A stretch of DNA of 64,000 nucleotides, from assembly GCA_963978545.1 (NCBI GenBank), contig OZ021724.1, positions 100,886,163 to 100,950,162 on the forward strand, in the 5' to 3' direction. Shown here piece by piece: positions 14,401 through 29,000 of the stretch. Numbering within the stretch: position 1 is the first letter of the stretch; each line of letters opens with the position of its first letter. The notes beneath the pieces were generated by a model. The model saw only the letters and a program-made list of their open reading frames with translations. It was not told the DNA's origin and made no database searches. Source of the DNA: Linyphia triangularis. Taxonomy: Eukaryota > Arthropoda > Arachnida > Araneae > Linyphiidae. The position numbers were made by a program, and so were the translations under genes.

Positions 14401-17008
14401 TTTTTAGCACTTTTTAATAGAATTTCAAACAAATTAATTTTATCATCATACAGAATTTGTTGGTATGCAGAATCTATTAATTTCTAATACCTTTTTGATT
14501 TTTAATTATTTTTACAACTTGTAAAAACTTTTTTCATTTTATTTCTTGTGCCAATTTCATCTCTTTGTACTATTAAGAACAAGTCCTAGTAAGGATTATT
14601 CCCTATACTCTCTATGTTACAATCTTCTTGCCCAGGACAACACTACTAACATCCAGTAGTTCTACTTAGATTTCTGAATTTATTTTTGAAACATTCCCGT
14701 TATTACAACATTCCCGTTATTGAAGGTACAGGGTTCCCACGATCATTAAAAGTGCTTAATATTTTTTAACTTGTTTTCAAGGCCTCGAAAGCACTTAAAA
14801 ATACTTAGAGGTCCTTTAAAGTCCTTAATTTTTGTGGATGTTGTTTGCCCAGCTGCAAAATTTATAAAAACACAATTCAGACCTGCTATCCCCGCGTGAC
14901 CGCCACTTATCGGCACCGTATCGGAATCCTCTGACATATTTGTACTGAGCATGCACCAATTTGTAACTTTTTTGGTAGAATATACTTTAGTGAAAATTTA
15001 TATATAGACATGATGCCTGAAAACAAATTTCCAAAGGCCCTTAAAAACATTAATTAGGTCCTTAAAAGTCATTGATTTTTATTCTGTGATTTGAGTAGGA
15101 ACCCTGAGGTGCGATCCTTGAAAATTTGTTGATAGAATTTGGTCTTGATAGTCCTTGAAAAAAGGATGGGGTTCTTGAAAGTCCTCAAATTTTTAAGCGA
15201 CCGCCAATAATCACCACCTTCGTTTTCTCCTCACAACACATAAACATTTTTTATTGACCCCTTCAAGGGGGTCAACTTTGCTGTTTATCGCATTACTAGA
15301 CCATAGGATTGATTCAGCTAGAAAGATTTGAGGAATTCATCTTGAAAAAGAATGCAATGGCAAATTTGAAGGTTAATGGTAAAAATTTTGTTTTATCATT
15401 TGTATTTTTATGTGTAAAGTGTGTAATTTTATGGTCCTTGAATTTTCTTAAAAAGGTCCTTTGAAAGTCCTTGAATTTTTTTCTTCGATAAGAAGGGGTA
15501 CTCTGTAATATAAATAATCACCTAATTAAACTAATCAATGTAATCCTTGTCTCACGTTAGGGAGAAAACATGCGGCTGGCGAGCACAGAAGGCGAAATCA
15601 ACGTGACTATCGGAACTCGCTCTTGCAACCTCACATCCTTGAGCATGACTCAGCTGGTGTGTCTGCCCCCAGAAGTACAGCCCCCGGGAACTGACGAACA
15701 GGGACGGAGAACAGAGAACAATCTGCCGCTTGTCGTGGTAAGCTACTGAGGAAAAGTTGGTTTTGTGATATGTACGCAAAAGAGTTTATTTTTCAATGTA
15801 GTTTTTTTTACTAAGATACTTATGGTGACATGTGAAATTTGGTAAATTTATTAGATATGTACAATTTAGCAGAAACACTGACAGGGGTCGTATTCTCGTA
15901 TTCGTCCTAAAAATTCCTAATATTCCTTACATTTTTTGTTTCTCCCTAAAAATCCTAAAACTGTTCTTACATTTTTCGATAATTTCTACAAAAAAATGAA
16001 ATCCCCCAAATTTTCCGATTTTCCTCCAAATCCCGTAAAAAATCCTGATATTCCTCCAGATGAGAAAAATGGATTTAATTAAATTTGCATCTTTGTCAAA
16101 ATAGTATAATTGTTAATTATATAACTGTTATTTTGCTAAAAAGTTGTTTAACTCTTACTTTTTGAAAATTGGCAGTTCTTTGCCTATATATTTCTTAAGT
16201 TAAATCTCCCATTAATATATTCTTAAAACTTTTTTTTTATATTAAAACATCTCAATGGTTATAATATGCGCAACATTTGGCAAAATAAGTTATTGCATTT
16301 TTATTGAAAAACCTTTATGGGAATACTTACCTTCATTTCCTCATATTTAATGTTATTTTTAAATTTGTGTCACATTGTTTCATGCAACCAAAAAATTCCT
16401 CAATCAGGTCCGAACGGGTACTAACCTCCGCTACCAGATCGGTTACCTTCGTTACGAAGTGGCCAAGACGTACGAATTCCCCCCTGAAGCCATTGGTGGT
16501 ATTTCTGCTGCTGGAGCTGTCTTGTTGCTGCTAAGCCTGATCATTCTGGTTGCTCTGAGGCACAAGAGCTCGCAGGCTGAAAGGGAGTACAAACGCATTC
16601 AACTGCAGATGGATACTTTGGAAAACAGTGTACGCTCTGAGTGCAAGCAGGGTAAGAATCGTCTTACAGATTTCATGTAAAGTTTCTTGCTGGTTTAATA
16701 CCTAGTACAGTTTTTACAATTATATATTTTTTAATATTAAAAAACGAATAACCTGAGTTCATATTAGTTGAAAACATAAGAGAAATGAAATTCACAGTGT
16801 TTTTATAACTTTGTACATTAAATATAGCAATTACTTTATCTCCTTTTTTTTATATGGTTAGCTTGATTTAGTGATCTTTGTGACGTTAAACACAACTGTC
16901 TAAATTGAAGAGTAATTGAGTTAATGAATACTAATATTCCTCTTTTTTAAGTAACTGGTTCTTAAAAAATTTCCAAATTCTCTTTCTAGAATATCAACAA
17001 ATTAAACA

Positions 17009-17042
<34 letters not shown>

Positions 17043-20000
17043 ATGCAGCATACTTTGGATTATTATTATTATTTTTTTAAAAAATTCTGTTAATAAAAAT
17101 CTTGTTCATACTGTAATGTAAAATACTGTAATGATGTACATTTTCTACAACATACTTTGTATGCATTCCAGCCTTTGCTGAGCTCCAGACTGATATGTCC
17201 GACCTAAATAACGACATCCAGGCAACCGGCGTTCCCACCTTAGATCACCGGACATTTGTGATGAAAGTATTTTTCCCTGGTGTCGCTGATAACCCTGTCA
17301 TTGAAGAATGCAAAGTAAGTGTATAAACTCTAACCCATATTTGAACATAAAATATATACTATCAGGAGAACAGCTCCCGTCAGAAAGTCTAGATGGTAGA
17401 CGCAGTTACAGTTACAAGACCATTCAGAATATGCACAATATTGGTGGCTTAAATGGTTATAATACAACATTCATCTTGGTGATGAGAAATCGTTTACCAG
17501 GGTTCCCAAAGTCCTTAAAAAAAGAATAAGGTCCTTAAATTTTTAATCGACCACCGATAATCTCTGCCTCCTTTTTTTTCACCTCCGTTTTGTATTTTTA
17601 AATCTAAAGTATGTAATTTTAAGGTCCTTGATTTTTCTTAAAAAGGTCCTTGATTTTTTTCTTCAATAAGGGTGGGAACCCTGTTTACTTGAATCAATCT
17701 ATTTTAATGATTTATTACATGTCTCCAGTACGCTATCAGAATGTTCAGCCAGCCGATGTTGATGTCTTTTCCCAGGAATTCCATGTAGAAAATGGGGTCT
17801 TGCTTCCATGGCAACAGCTAGACTGCTTGACGGGAGCTATTCTTATATTAGACAGGCAATATGTTCTAAAATGCTGATCTTTGTTTCCTCATTTTCAGCA
17901 AATAAATGGACCACAGAACATGTATGAAATTGCAATGGCTCAATTTGAACAGCTTCTGTGCAATAGAAACTTTTTGCTTGTGTTCATCGAGACTTTGGAA
18001 GAGCAAAAGTCTTTTAGCATCAGGGATAAGTAAGTATACATTTTAGTTACAGAAAGTCACTAAAAGGTGCTTTGTCGTGTCCATGTTTTAATCTAATGAA
18101 TCAAACTTTTAATTGTTAGTTGGAAAAATCAGTTTCCAAAAAATTATATTGATATTTTTTGGAATTTCATTCAGTTCAAAGTTTTAAGTGTTTACAGAGT
18201 TGCATTTTTTAACTTATGTTTTATTTATTACATTTCTATTTAATCTCTACTTATAAATTACAGAGTGAATGTCGCTTCTCTGCTTATGATAATATTCTTG
18301 GAGAAGATGGAATATGCTACTAGGTAATTTTTTTTTCTGTGTTTCCAATTTAATTTATATTTCTTCTACATTTTAAAATGCTTATTTATATTTCTCATCA
18401 TACTTAAGAGCACAGTTTGTCCCTCTGTCCCAATGATCTAATGTTTTTTTGTTTTTTTCCCCCTACGATTTCTGCTGGTGCATTGATACACATATGATAC
18501 TTTATAAGAGGCTTAACAGTAAAAAAAATTCATTAAACATTTTTGAAAGGAAAAATAACTTTTTTTTAATTATTACGCTTTGAAAGTTTTTATAAGCTAA
18601 TTAATTTATCTATTAAAAAAAATTAATAGAAAAAAAAACACTTGCTAATTTGCTTTCAATTTTTTGTTATGAACTTACCAATGTTATGCCTGTTATAAAA
18701 TTTCATTTGCTTCAAAGCAATAGTCCTGTTAAAATTGTGGCCAAAGAAGTTGAGCATTAGGTTAATGGAGCAAGAGTAGACTGGCTTTCTCCTTAAACAA
18801 TAACATAAAACAATAAATAAACAAACAACTTTCATAAAGTTTGCTTGGTTCTATAGAAGTCAAGAATCATGGCTATAGGATTGAAAGTCATCTTTAATCA
18901 TGTACAATAACAAAAAAGTTAAAAAAAATCTATAGTTTGTTTTGTATATTTTTACTGATCATTTGAAGATGTTCTAAATTATTCAATTTGTTTAAAAAAT
19001 TAAAAAAAAATTATAAACTTTAAATAAATTTTTCATTATAAAATGATATCTTGGATCTTTCAGCATTTTGAAGGAGTTGCTTCTGCGTCTAATCGACAAG
19101 TACGTTGGCACAAAGCATCCACAACTCATGCTTAGGAGGCAAGTTTTTTTTATTATCAATTATTTCAATTTCTGATTTTTTATTCATGTGTCATTGAAAT
19201 TCCTTTTAAATATATAGTTATTTTGCGCTAACTTTGTCGTTTTTTCCCTTTTCAGGACTGAATCTGTGGTTGAGAAAATGCTCACTAATTGGATGGCATT
19301 GTGCATGTATAATTATATTAAGGTAATTAAGGTTTTTCAATTTAATTTAGTGACACTCATAAATAAGTTTGATATTTTACCTTTCTTTTCCAATTTTGGA
19401 AGATTTTCGATATAAAAAATACTAGGGATGTGGAACACTGCACAACTTTCAATTATACTATAATACTGGTCACTGTATTCAAATTTGATATTGTATTATT
19501 TATTGTTTTTATATTTTCACTCATTTAAATTAAAATGGCCGGTTTTGGGGGACATTTTTGTCAATAATTTTTACATGGGCTAAAAAAAATAAAATAAAAT
19601 TGGTTATATTATTCAATAAATATTACATTGTCCTTTCTTGTGCTTGAAACAAAGTTAATACCAATAATAGGGAATTAACACTTTGAAGCATAGTGGTTCC
19701 AAACAGAAATCACTTACTTAAATTTTTATTTCTATACACAGATTAGTTTTACAACAAAACCACACTTCTTACATATCATAAATAATCTGCAATTTTTCGA
19801 TTTTGCATCACCTGAAACAATTGTAATTTTTTTATGCAGAAAAAAATTGATTAAGTATGTAATTTGGGTTCACTGTTACTTGCTGTTTCATAATGTAACC
19901 AGACGGCCCATGCCAAATGTCATTAAAATCAGAAATAAAATCAAAATTCATGCTTCAAAGAGTTAAAATGAATGCATTGGGTTGATGGGCAAGAATGACT

Positions 20001-23000
20001 GGAGAAAAGGCAACAATACTTGTTCAGAGTTCCCATGGTCATTAAAAGTGCTTAATATTTTTTAACTTGTTTTCAAGGCCTTGAAAGTGCTTGAAAATAT
20101 TTAGAGGTGCTCTTAAAAGTCCTTGAAAATGCTTAGAGGTCCTTAAAAGTCCTTAATTTGTGCAGATGTTGTGTGCCCAATTGCAAAAGTTATAAAAATA
20201 CAACTCAGACCTCCTATCCCCACGTGATCACCTCTTATCCTCACTGTATCGGATTACTCTGACATATTTGTAGTATGCATCTGCCAACTTGTAACTTTCT
20301 TGGTCGAATATACTTTATTAAAAATTTATTTATAGACATGATGTCAGAAAGAAAATTTTCATAGGTCCTTAAAAACATTATTTAGGTCCTCAAAAGTCAT
20401 TGATTTTTCATTCTATGATTTGAGTGAGAACCCTGTTGTTAAAATAACTTTTTATTAGCGTTTGTTTTCAGTAAGCGAAAGAGTTGAAATTGAAATGTCT
20501 TTTGCCGTTGCAGGATCAAGCGGGTGGTTCACTTTTCCTTCTCTTCAGTGCGATAAAGCATCAGATTGAGAAAGGACCCGTCGATGTCATTACACACGAC
20601 GCAAGGTATTCTCTGTCAGAAGAGAGGCTACTGCGTGAACAGATTGAATACTCACAAGTGGTAAATATATTATGACCTAATATTCAAAAATTGTCAATGC
20701 AATATTTGTTGAAAAATGCTTATTCAGGTTTTGCACAGTCTTTGAAAAGTCCTTAAGAACTGCTTTTTATTTGGTGGGTAAGGCCCTTAAAATACTTACT
20801 TTTTCATCTTGGGTCCTTAATATTTAATTGTGAATTAATTTTTTTTTTTTTTTGTATACCAAATTTTATTTTTCTAGTTTGTAGTATCTCCTACCAGTTG
20901 GGACTCGTCTTTTATTGATGGAGCAGGTTTATCTTCTAAATTGCTTGAAATCAATAATTTTCAGGATTTTTTTTTTTTTACTTTGGACTTTCTTTAGAGT
21001 TTTCCAAGTTATAAATTAAGTTCTATTTAAATTGTTTATTGGTCAATTTTGATTCTTATATTGTAATATTTTCAATTTATGTGTAAGGACTAGACTAATT
21101 TGTGGCTACAAATTTATAAGAGGTCATTTAAAAGTCCTTAAAAACTATTTATTTTTTATTTTTCAAAAGCTGTATGAACCCTGTTATTTTGAAATGGTTT
21201 TTTACTTTAAAGTGAGAATATAATTCATTTTTCATATCAGAATGCTTTGAAAAAAAAAAAAAAAAAAACCATTTTAAGAAAACCTCTAAATTCAGGATTA
21301 ATAATTTAAATCACTTTTAATCTGGTAAAGATTATCTACAGTAATATTTTCAACCAATTATTAAAAAATTAGGTGTGCAATAAACTAATTTAATGAGGTT
21401 TTTCCAAGATGGATCCCATTTTAAATACGCGCTCCAAGGGCTCCCACGGTCCTTGAATTTTTAAGTGACCTCCGATAATCTCCGTTTTGTATTTTTATGT
21501 CTTAAGTATGTAATTTTATGATCCTTGCATTTTTCCAAGAAAGTCCTTGAATTTTCTAAAAAATGTCCTTGAATTTTCTTAAAAAGGTCCCTTGAAAGTC
21601 CTTGAATTTTTTTTCCTCAATAAGAGTAGGAACCCTGACTCCTCATATAGGCCTATATACATAAATGGCAGTATAGTTTTTGCTAAAAATTGGATATATT
21701 GTTCAGATAAATTTTTAATTGTTTATAATGGATAATTTTTTTATCTGGTTCAATTTAATTTTGGAATTGATTAAAGAACTAATTTGTTTATGATGGTCAA
21801 CTTATTGAAACTCTCTTCTTTTGCAGTCGATAGACGTTATCCACGAAGATGTAGATGAGAAGTTGCAATGTAAAGTGAACGACTGTGATACTATAAGTCA
21901 AGTGAAAGCCAAAATTCTAGATTACCTTTACAAAAACACTCCCTTTTCTCAAAGACCTTCCATATACGACGTCGATCTGGGTATGTCCAACTTTTATAAG
22001 TATATACCTCAACATTAATTTCAAAGAAACACTATTTTAATTGCTCATTGAATAACTGATCTCTTGACAAAGGTTTTTTTTTTTTGGCAGAATGGAGACA
22101 CGGCAGAGGAGGTCATTTAATCTTAGCCGATGAAGATTGCACTACGAAGGTGGTAAACGGATGGAAGCGGATTAATACGCTCTCCCACTACGGCATACGA
22201 GAGTCTGCAGTCATGTGTCTCGTTGCACGTAGGAAAGAAATGCTGAACTGTCTGCGTAAGTACACATCATCTGAATGTTAATATCTTTCATGGACGGATA
22301 ATTAACTTCGAGATTTTTTACTTTGTTGGGGGATATTTTAATGTTAATTAAATCGGTGAATGTAGCGTTTTACCACTAACTAGTCTTCTAGAGCCTATTA
22401 AGCATATCCTTATAAAATTCGATAGAAATATTTCAAGTCCAGTATGAAACGTATCTGTTGTATCGATACTTAAACGAATCGATATCAGTATGAAACTGAC
22501 CCAGAAAGCATAAGGATGCAAGATAAATTTAGTGCAAAAATTATTAAAAAAAAAACTTGGCAACTTTAAATTTGGCTACCCTGTATTAAGAGCAGGAAAA
22601 AATGACATTTGGAGGAAAAAATAAGCACTGATTGAAATGTTTGCTACAAAATGAAAATGTAGCACCTTTAGGGCAAGAAGTTAACTTTACAGGCTGAAAG
22701 TTGTAAATGATTAGACCAAATAATAAGTAATCCTTGAATATAATTGTTGTCATTTAATGTCCTTGATGCTTCATTTATGAAATTTTAACTAGTTTTTTTT
22801 TTTTTTTTTTAATGTAGAGATCACATCATTGCCATATGGTTTAGTAGTACATATACAAAACTTTATGAATATCTGTTGATGAATATAAATTTTTCAACTG
22901 ACTCTAGGGCTCAAATTCAGTTTAACTATTCTACTATAGCAGTTTAAAATTTAGTTTGTTAGAAGAAAAATTAAAAACTATTGCACTCTATTACTCTGGA

Positions 23001-26000
23001 TTACGAATTGATAACGCACACTTCTGTTGACCGTTTCACAATACAAGCACTTTATTTTCACCTCTCTTACTGCCAAATTCACCAATTTCATCACGTGGTG
23101 ACAGTAACAAAGGGCTATTTTGCAGTGTTAAGCACAGAAATCTTATCTGCACCTGAAGTCAAAATGAGAAATGGCTTTCTAAAGTTTAACAGATATATGT
23201 AATTTTAACTTATTTACAAACTTATTGACTTTTTTAATATTTTCCATGCAGATACGACCATTAAACCTTACTATTGTGTTGAGACCTGGTAACATTATTT
23301 TAGTTTGACCGAGAAATGCAGATACAATCTCTATGATTAGCACTGCAGGATCGTGCACTGTGATTATTATTATTTTTTATTTCTTTTGGTAGGAAGGTAA
23401 ATTTATGCCATGCAGTACTACTTTCAATACTAGTGTTTTACAATTTTCTAACATTTTTATTAAATCTTTTATATCAACTTTGATTTTGTGTGTGGTTGGG
23501 TATGCCGATGGCAGGCAAATCTGCTGAGGCCTAATTAATCCAATTGCCATCATCCAATCGAGCTGAAACCTGGCAGATATATTCGATCTCGATGACAATG
23601 CTTTCTATCTAATTTTGCTGGCTGTCACTGTCACTAAAAAGAGCGCTTTTACAGAATACTAATAAACCAGCTTGCCGTCATCCAATCGCGCTAAAATAGC
23701 ATTTAACTGATCCTTGAAGAAACTCTTTCCTGTTGCCAAAATTGTTCTAATACATAAATTATAAAACATATTTGGATGTGAATGCATAAATTCACGTTAA
23801 TTTTTAATAATGAATAAATTTTGAAAAGTAGTTTGCCACATATTTTACCGATAGATATATTTTCAATTTTTTAAATTAGATTCAAACACGCTGGCAACTG
23901 AAGTGAGGCTTTGTTAATGAATACCAAAATCGGTAAATGTGTATAAAGAATGTATATTAAAAACTTTATATTTACGTATTATATCATTTTAATACATTTT
24001 CTTTGCTCTTAAACACAGGTTCTACATACAATGGGAGCCTTGTAACCGGCTCCCCCAACATGGGCAACTGTATCGAGGATGGCCCCAGACTGCGCTACTG
24101 GCATCTTGTCAAGAACATTGACGATCACCACGACTACCACAAGGATCATTCCCACAAAGCGATACCCGAGATATTTCTCACACGACTGCTTTCCACAAAG
24201 GTAGTTAACCGAATATCTCTGTGCACGTTTCAACCTAGATCGTTATTACTTAATGTTGTGTGTGTGAAAGAGTTATGGATCCTGCCTAGAACATGGTTTG
24301 AGTTCTTAAGAACTCCTTATTTTTATGAATCGGGTCCTTAAAATCTCCTTATTTTCCCCTCAAAATTATTAGCAATCTCAATTTTTTGCCTATAATTTTT
24401 ATTAATTTATTGTCCATTTCTAAACTTCTTTCTTTGTGTCCTCCCATTTTAGACACAAATGACGAACAGTTTCCACTTGGGAGACATTCCGGAAGGCATT
24501 TCCTAATTTTTTTAAACAATATTGCAACACATTATATCCCTGGCACATGAAACTCGAACAACCAATTTAAGCATCTTGCTCATGTTTGCATTAGAATTTT
24601 TGACATTTTTTTATAGGTCCTTAAAAAGTCCTTAGAAACTCCTTGTATAAACTATAACTTAGAACACTTCCTAATGATTTTTTACCATGGATAATAAAAC
24701 TTAGCAATGAGTCGAGAGAGTGAGAAAAGAATTACTAAGTGATTTCTATTTAATTTTTTTGTCAGAATATTTCTGATTTTATTGAAATCATGCATACATC
24801 AGGGGTCGCAGACGTCCTATATGTCCTATAAATCCTATATATTTTAAAAAATCGGTAAAAACGTCCTATATTGTCCTATATTATGCAATTGTCCTATATA
24901 TCCTATATTTCTACTTTGATTCGATCTATATTTTCTTCGAATTCGTAATAACGGCGCCGTTTGTTGCCATTTTTTAATATTTCGGATTCTTTGGCTTGAT
25001 CGTAGGTGAAAAAGACCTGACAAAAACGATGTTGACTAAAAAATCGAAAAGACTCATGATTGCAACTAATGTAATTAATAAAAATTGATTTAGGGATGGA
25101 ATATTGAGGCAATAACGGATCACGTATTCAGGATCAGGCGATTTCTTTTTTTTAAAAGTGAGTTTTCTATTCTCTTAAATTCAATTTAACGAGTATATAA
25201 ATGTATAAAGAGTTAATTTTGAAGTTCAGTAGCAACTGTGTGCAGTTATTTGATGTTTTATATTGTCCTATATTTTTTTTGAAAAAATCCTATATATTCT
25301 TATTTTGTCACTTTGACCCCTGATACATCGAAATGTGTTTAATTTTCGTCTAAATTCCAGTTCATATGGGTCCTACATTTCAGAAACTAGGTTTGTAAAG
25401 TTGGATAAATGTATTCTTTATTAAAATGACTAATAAGTTACATTAATTTTCAGGGCACAGTTCAGAAGTTTGTGGATGACTTTCTCACGACGATTCTGTC
25501 TGCGAAAGAATCTCTGCCTCCCGCAGTGAAATGGCTTTTCGATCTTTTCGACGAAGCTGCTGCCAGGTACGGGATCTCTGACCCCGAAGTGGTTCATGCT
25601 TGGAAAAGCAACAGGTATGTTGAGCATCACGTTTTGTTTTGGAAGTGCAAAAAGACAAAGGAAAAAAAAAACTAGTCCTCATGTACTCTTAAAAGTCCTT
25701 AATTTTCTTTTTCATTTTTAAGGGACTTTAAGTACATTGTATTTATAAACCGGATCCTTAAAACCCTCTTACTTTTTTAGTTAAACTATCTAGATTTTTT
25801 GCTTTTTTTTTAAAGTTACTTTACAAATTTATAGATCGTTTTTTCAAAAATCGCATTTCTTTCCATTCAAAACCGAAATGCTGGACAGTTTCCCTTTGGG
25901 AGTCCTTCTTGAAGGCATTTCCTATTTCACCAAATGATATTCAGGCACAGTGATCAGAAAATCTCGGATACAACCAACCTTAGCAATGCACACATTTACA

Positions 26001-29000
26001 TTATGACTTTTAAACATGTTTTTGAAGGGGACCCTTATGAAATTTTGGATTCTTTAAAAAACGAAACTTCTTACTTTTTAGTTTGCAAAAAGAGTCTGAA
26101 CTCTGAAAAACTAATAATTTAGACTGTGATATTTTGACCTCCTTAATTTGTGAATAATTGAACAAGACATGATTAATGATTAAAAACATTTATCACTGGG
26201 ATTATTTTATTTGGAACTTCTTAACAATATCATTTTAGATAGCTGTAATGTTATAACATTCAGGGCTAACATAAATAGTAAAAAAAGTACTAAAGTTTTA
26301 TATATACAGTTGAAGAAATGAGGGGAAATAAGTGGGGGGATGCCCAAAAGTTGGTGACAAGCGTCCCCCCCCCCCTCGCAACGATAAATTTTATAATTTC
26401 CTGTCTTATATTGAAAATATTAACTAGGAAGGATATAATTTATACTTCCTAACACTTTATAGTAGTATGATATGTACCATAAATAGATTTAATTTTTGCA
26501 TTTGAAAACTTTAAATCACTTTTTCTCAGTGTCACTACGTTTAAAGGTTAATGTTAATTTTCTTTAGTAGTTTTTAGATGGATTGAGTGTTTTTAAAAGT
26601 GGGATCATGGATTTCAGTGTTTTTAGAAGTGGTATTTCCTTGGAAAGTGAGGAGACTCGAAGCCAAAGCGGATCAAAACTTGCAGAAATTTATTCCAATA
26701 AACTCTGCACAGATTCCTTTACAACTCCAGAACTTCTCTTTCTAGTAGACTCAATACAGCTCTACACACAACAATAGAGCACAAACAGCAGTTAAACTTG
26801 ACACACAACTGCTAAATTGCCGCAAAAGACAATGCAATACATTTCGCTTTAGAACTACTCTGAATGCTCACTAAGACTCAGTATCTCAACTCAATAATTC
26901 CAGTCAACTCACTGACTCAACTAACTCTAGTCAACAACTAACTCCCCGCTCACTTGGCCGGTCTTATATAGGGGAAGCGAACATTCTTGAAACTTCTAGA
27001 TGTAGATATGTGGAGAACTTTCCAGATCGTAGTCGAAAAGTCCTATACATGCGCATGTGGACCGAAAATGTCGCCAAGTTTGGCGACAAAAATTAGTCGC
27101 CAAAACGTTCGCCAACTTGGCTCTATCTCGCCAATTTGGCAAGATTGCCATTACCATAATATTAAATGCCCTGCTCCTTGTAAAACTCGCTTCCCAGCGT
27201 TATCTCTGTAAAACTCGTAATCAAGCATCAAGAGACTCATTGCAGGGAAACAAACTATTGCACTGCCTTATGCGAAATGTACAGAAATTTATCTATTTAC
27301 AAAATTAACACTACGAAATATTTACAAATATACAAAAATTCGTAACAATACATAAATTTTGCCCTTCAATTTTAGATAGTGTATACTAATACAGGGATCC
27401 AACGTTATTTAAAAGTGCTTAATATTTTTTTAACTGGTTTTCCAGGCCTTAAAAGTACTTGAAAATGCCAGGTCCTTCATTTTTGTCACTTATCCGCACC
27501 ATACCAACATTTTTTGGTTCCTATTTGCTAATTGGTGGAGTAAAAACCGAATGGTTTTAGTTACACACTGTACTCTATTAGACGAACAATTAGATTGGTG
27601 TTTACGTTTTGCGAGCCAATAAATCAAAGACCATCATCAAAGTCTATTTTTAAGACAAAATGCAAGTTCTGCGTGAAAGATTTTGATATGAATGCTCTGG
27701 GAAAAGCAGCTGTAAAATCGCACGTTGAAGACTTGATGCTTGGTCCTTAAAAAAATTATTATTTTGGTCCTTAAAAGTCATTGACTTTCAGTCTATGATT
27801 TCAGTGAAAACCCTGTAATAAGACACACTATATGCATAGCCTATGTTAGCCATTTATCTTCTATCTTTTGTACTTATTATTTTCTGTTCCAGTCTCCCCC
27901 TAAGGTTTTGGGTGAATTTGGTGAAGAATCCCGATTTTGTGTTTGACGTGGAAAAGACTCCGATTGTTGATGCTTGCCTGTCAGTGATTGCTCAAACATT
28001 TATGGACTCTTGCTCGACATCAGAACACAGACTCGGAAAGGTGAGGAAATAATTTAATTTTCAGATGTTGCCTAACATTTACATTAATGCATAATTTACA
28101 GATTTTCCCTGGTTTTGATAGTTTTACAGACTTTTTTGATGTCTACAGATAGAATAGACTTACGCAAAATATCTTTTCTTAATATTTTGTCAATTGTTTT
28201 GAAATTCACCAGTACTTAGGCTACTGCGGAGATTTACGTTGTTTTCTCTGAGTGTCGTGCAGATGTCATAGCCGACGTTGCATACAGTCAAACACCGTTA
28301 AACGCAAAGTCGATGGGACTGCTGAAATAGTTTGCGTTAACCGAATTTCTTGTTAAAAGAATAAGTTAACTTTAGGTTTTAAGTACGGAGCATTGTTTTT
28401 ACTTCGCGTTAAATGAGATTTCATGTTAAGCGATATCGCTTTTACGGGGTTCGACTGTTCAATCCTCTTACATTCATTGTAATGTCTGAGGATTGGGCAT
28501 AAGCAAACTGTAAAATAAATTAAAAATCGGTAAACACTAAAAAAAAATTTATAAAAAAAAGTTGGCATCTCTGATTTTGTTGCAAACAAACCAAGTGTAG
28601 TTGGCAAGGTTATGTATCTAACACAATGCAAACTTAGCAGTTTTCAAAGTAATGTGTAGTAATTTAGTATTTTTACCACTTTTATTTTTGCATTTGTATA
28701 CTAATTAATGTCAACAAATATTCATATTTCTTTAACACCTTCACCACCAAAACTGGTATGGTGTATTTGTTTATGCATATCAAAATACTGTCAACATTTT
28801 TATGCTGTTAAATTATTTTCTTGTATTTTCGCTTCAAATATAGAAGTGTCAAATTACTTTAAACATCAATATGAAAAAATAATTTTATAACAACTTTAAG
28901 ATAACTTGTAATTAGATCCACAAGACCTGTGCTTGTAAACTGTTCTGAGTATGCACTTAAAACTGTGTCACATGTGAAGTGCTATTTTCCATCAATCTTA

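Noticed and set aside
19143..19144. Ordinary GT donor for the PlexA exon ending LRR
   Set aside because: Using it adds CAA and puts the following TESVVEKML exon out of frame; the GC donor keeps frame and conservation.
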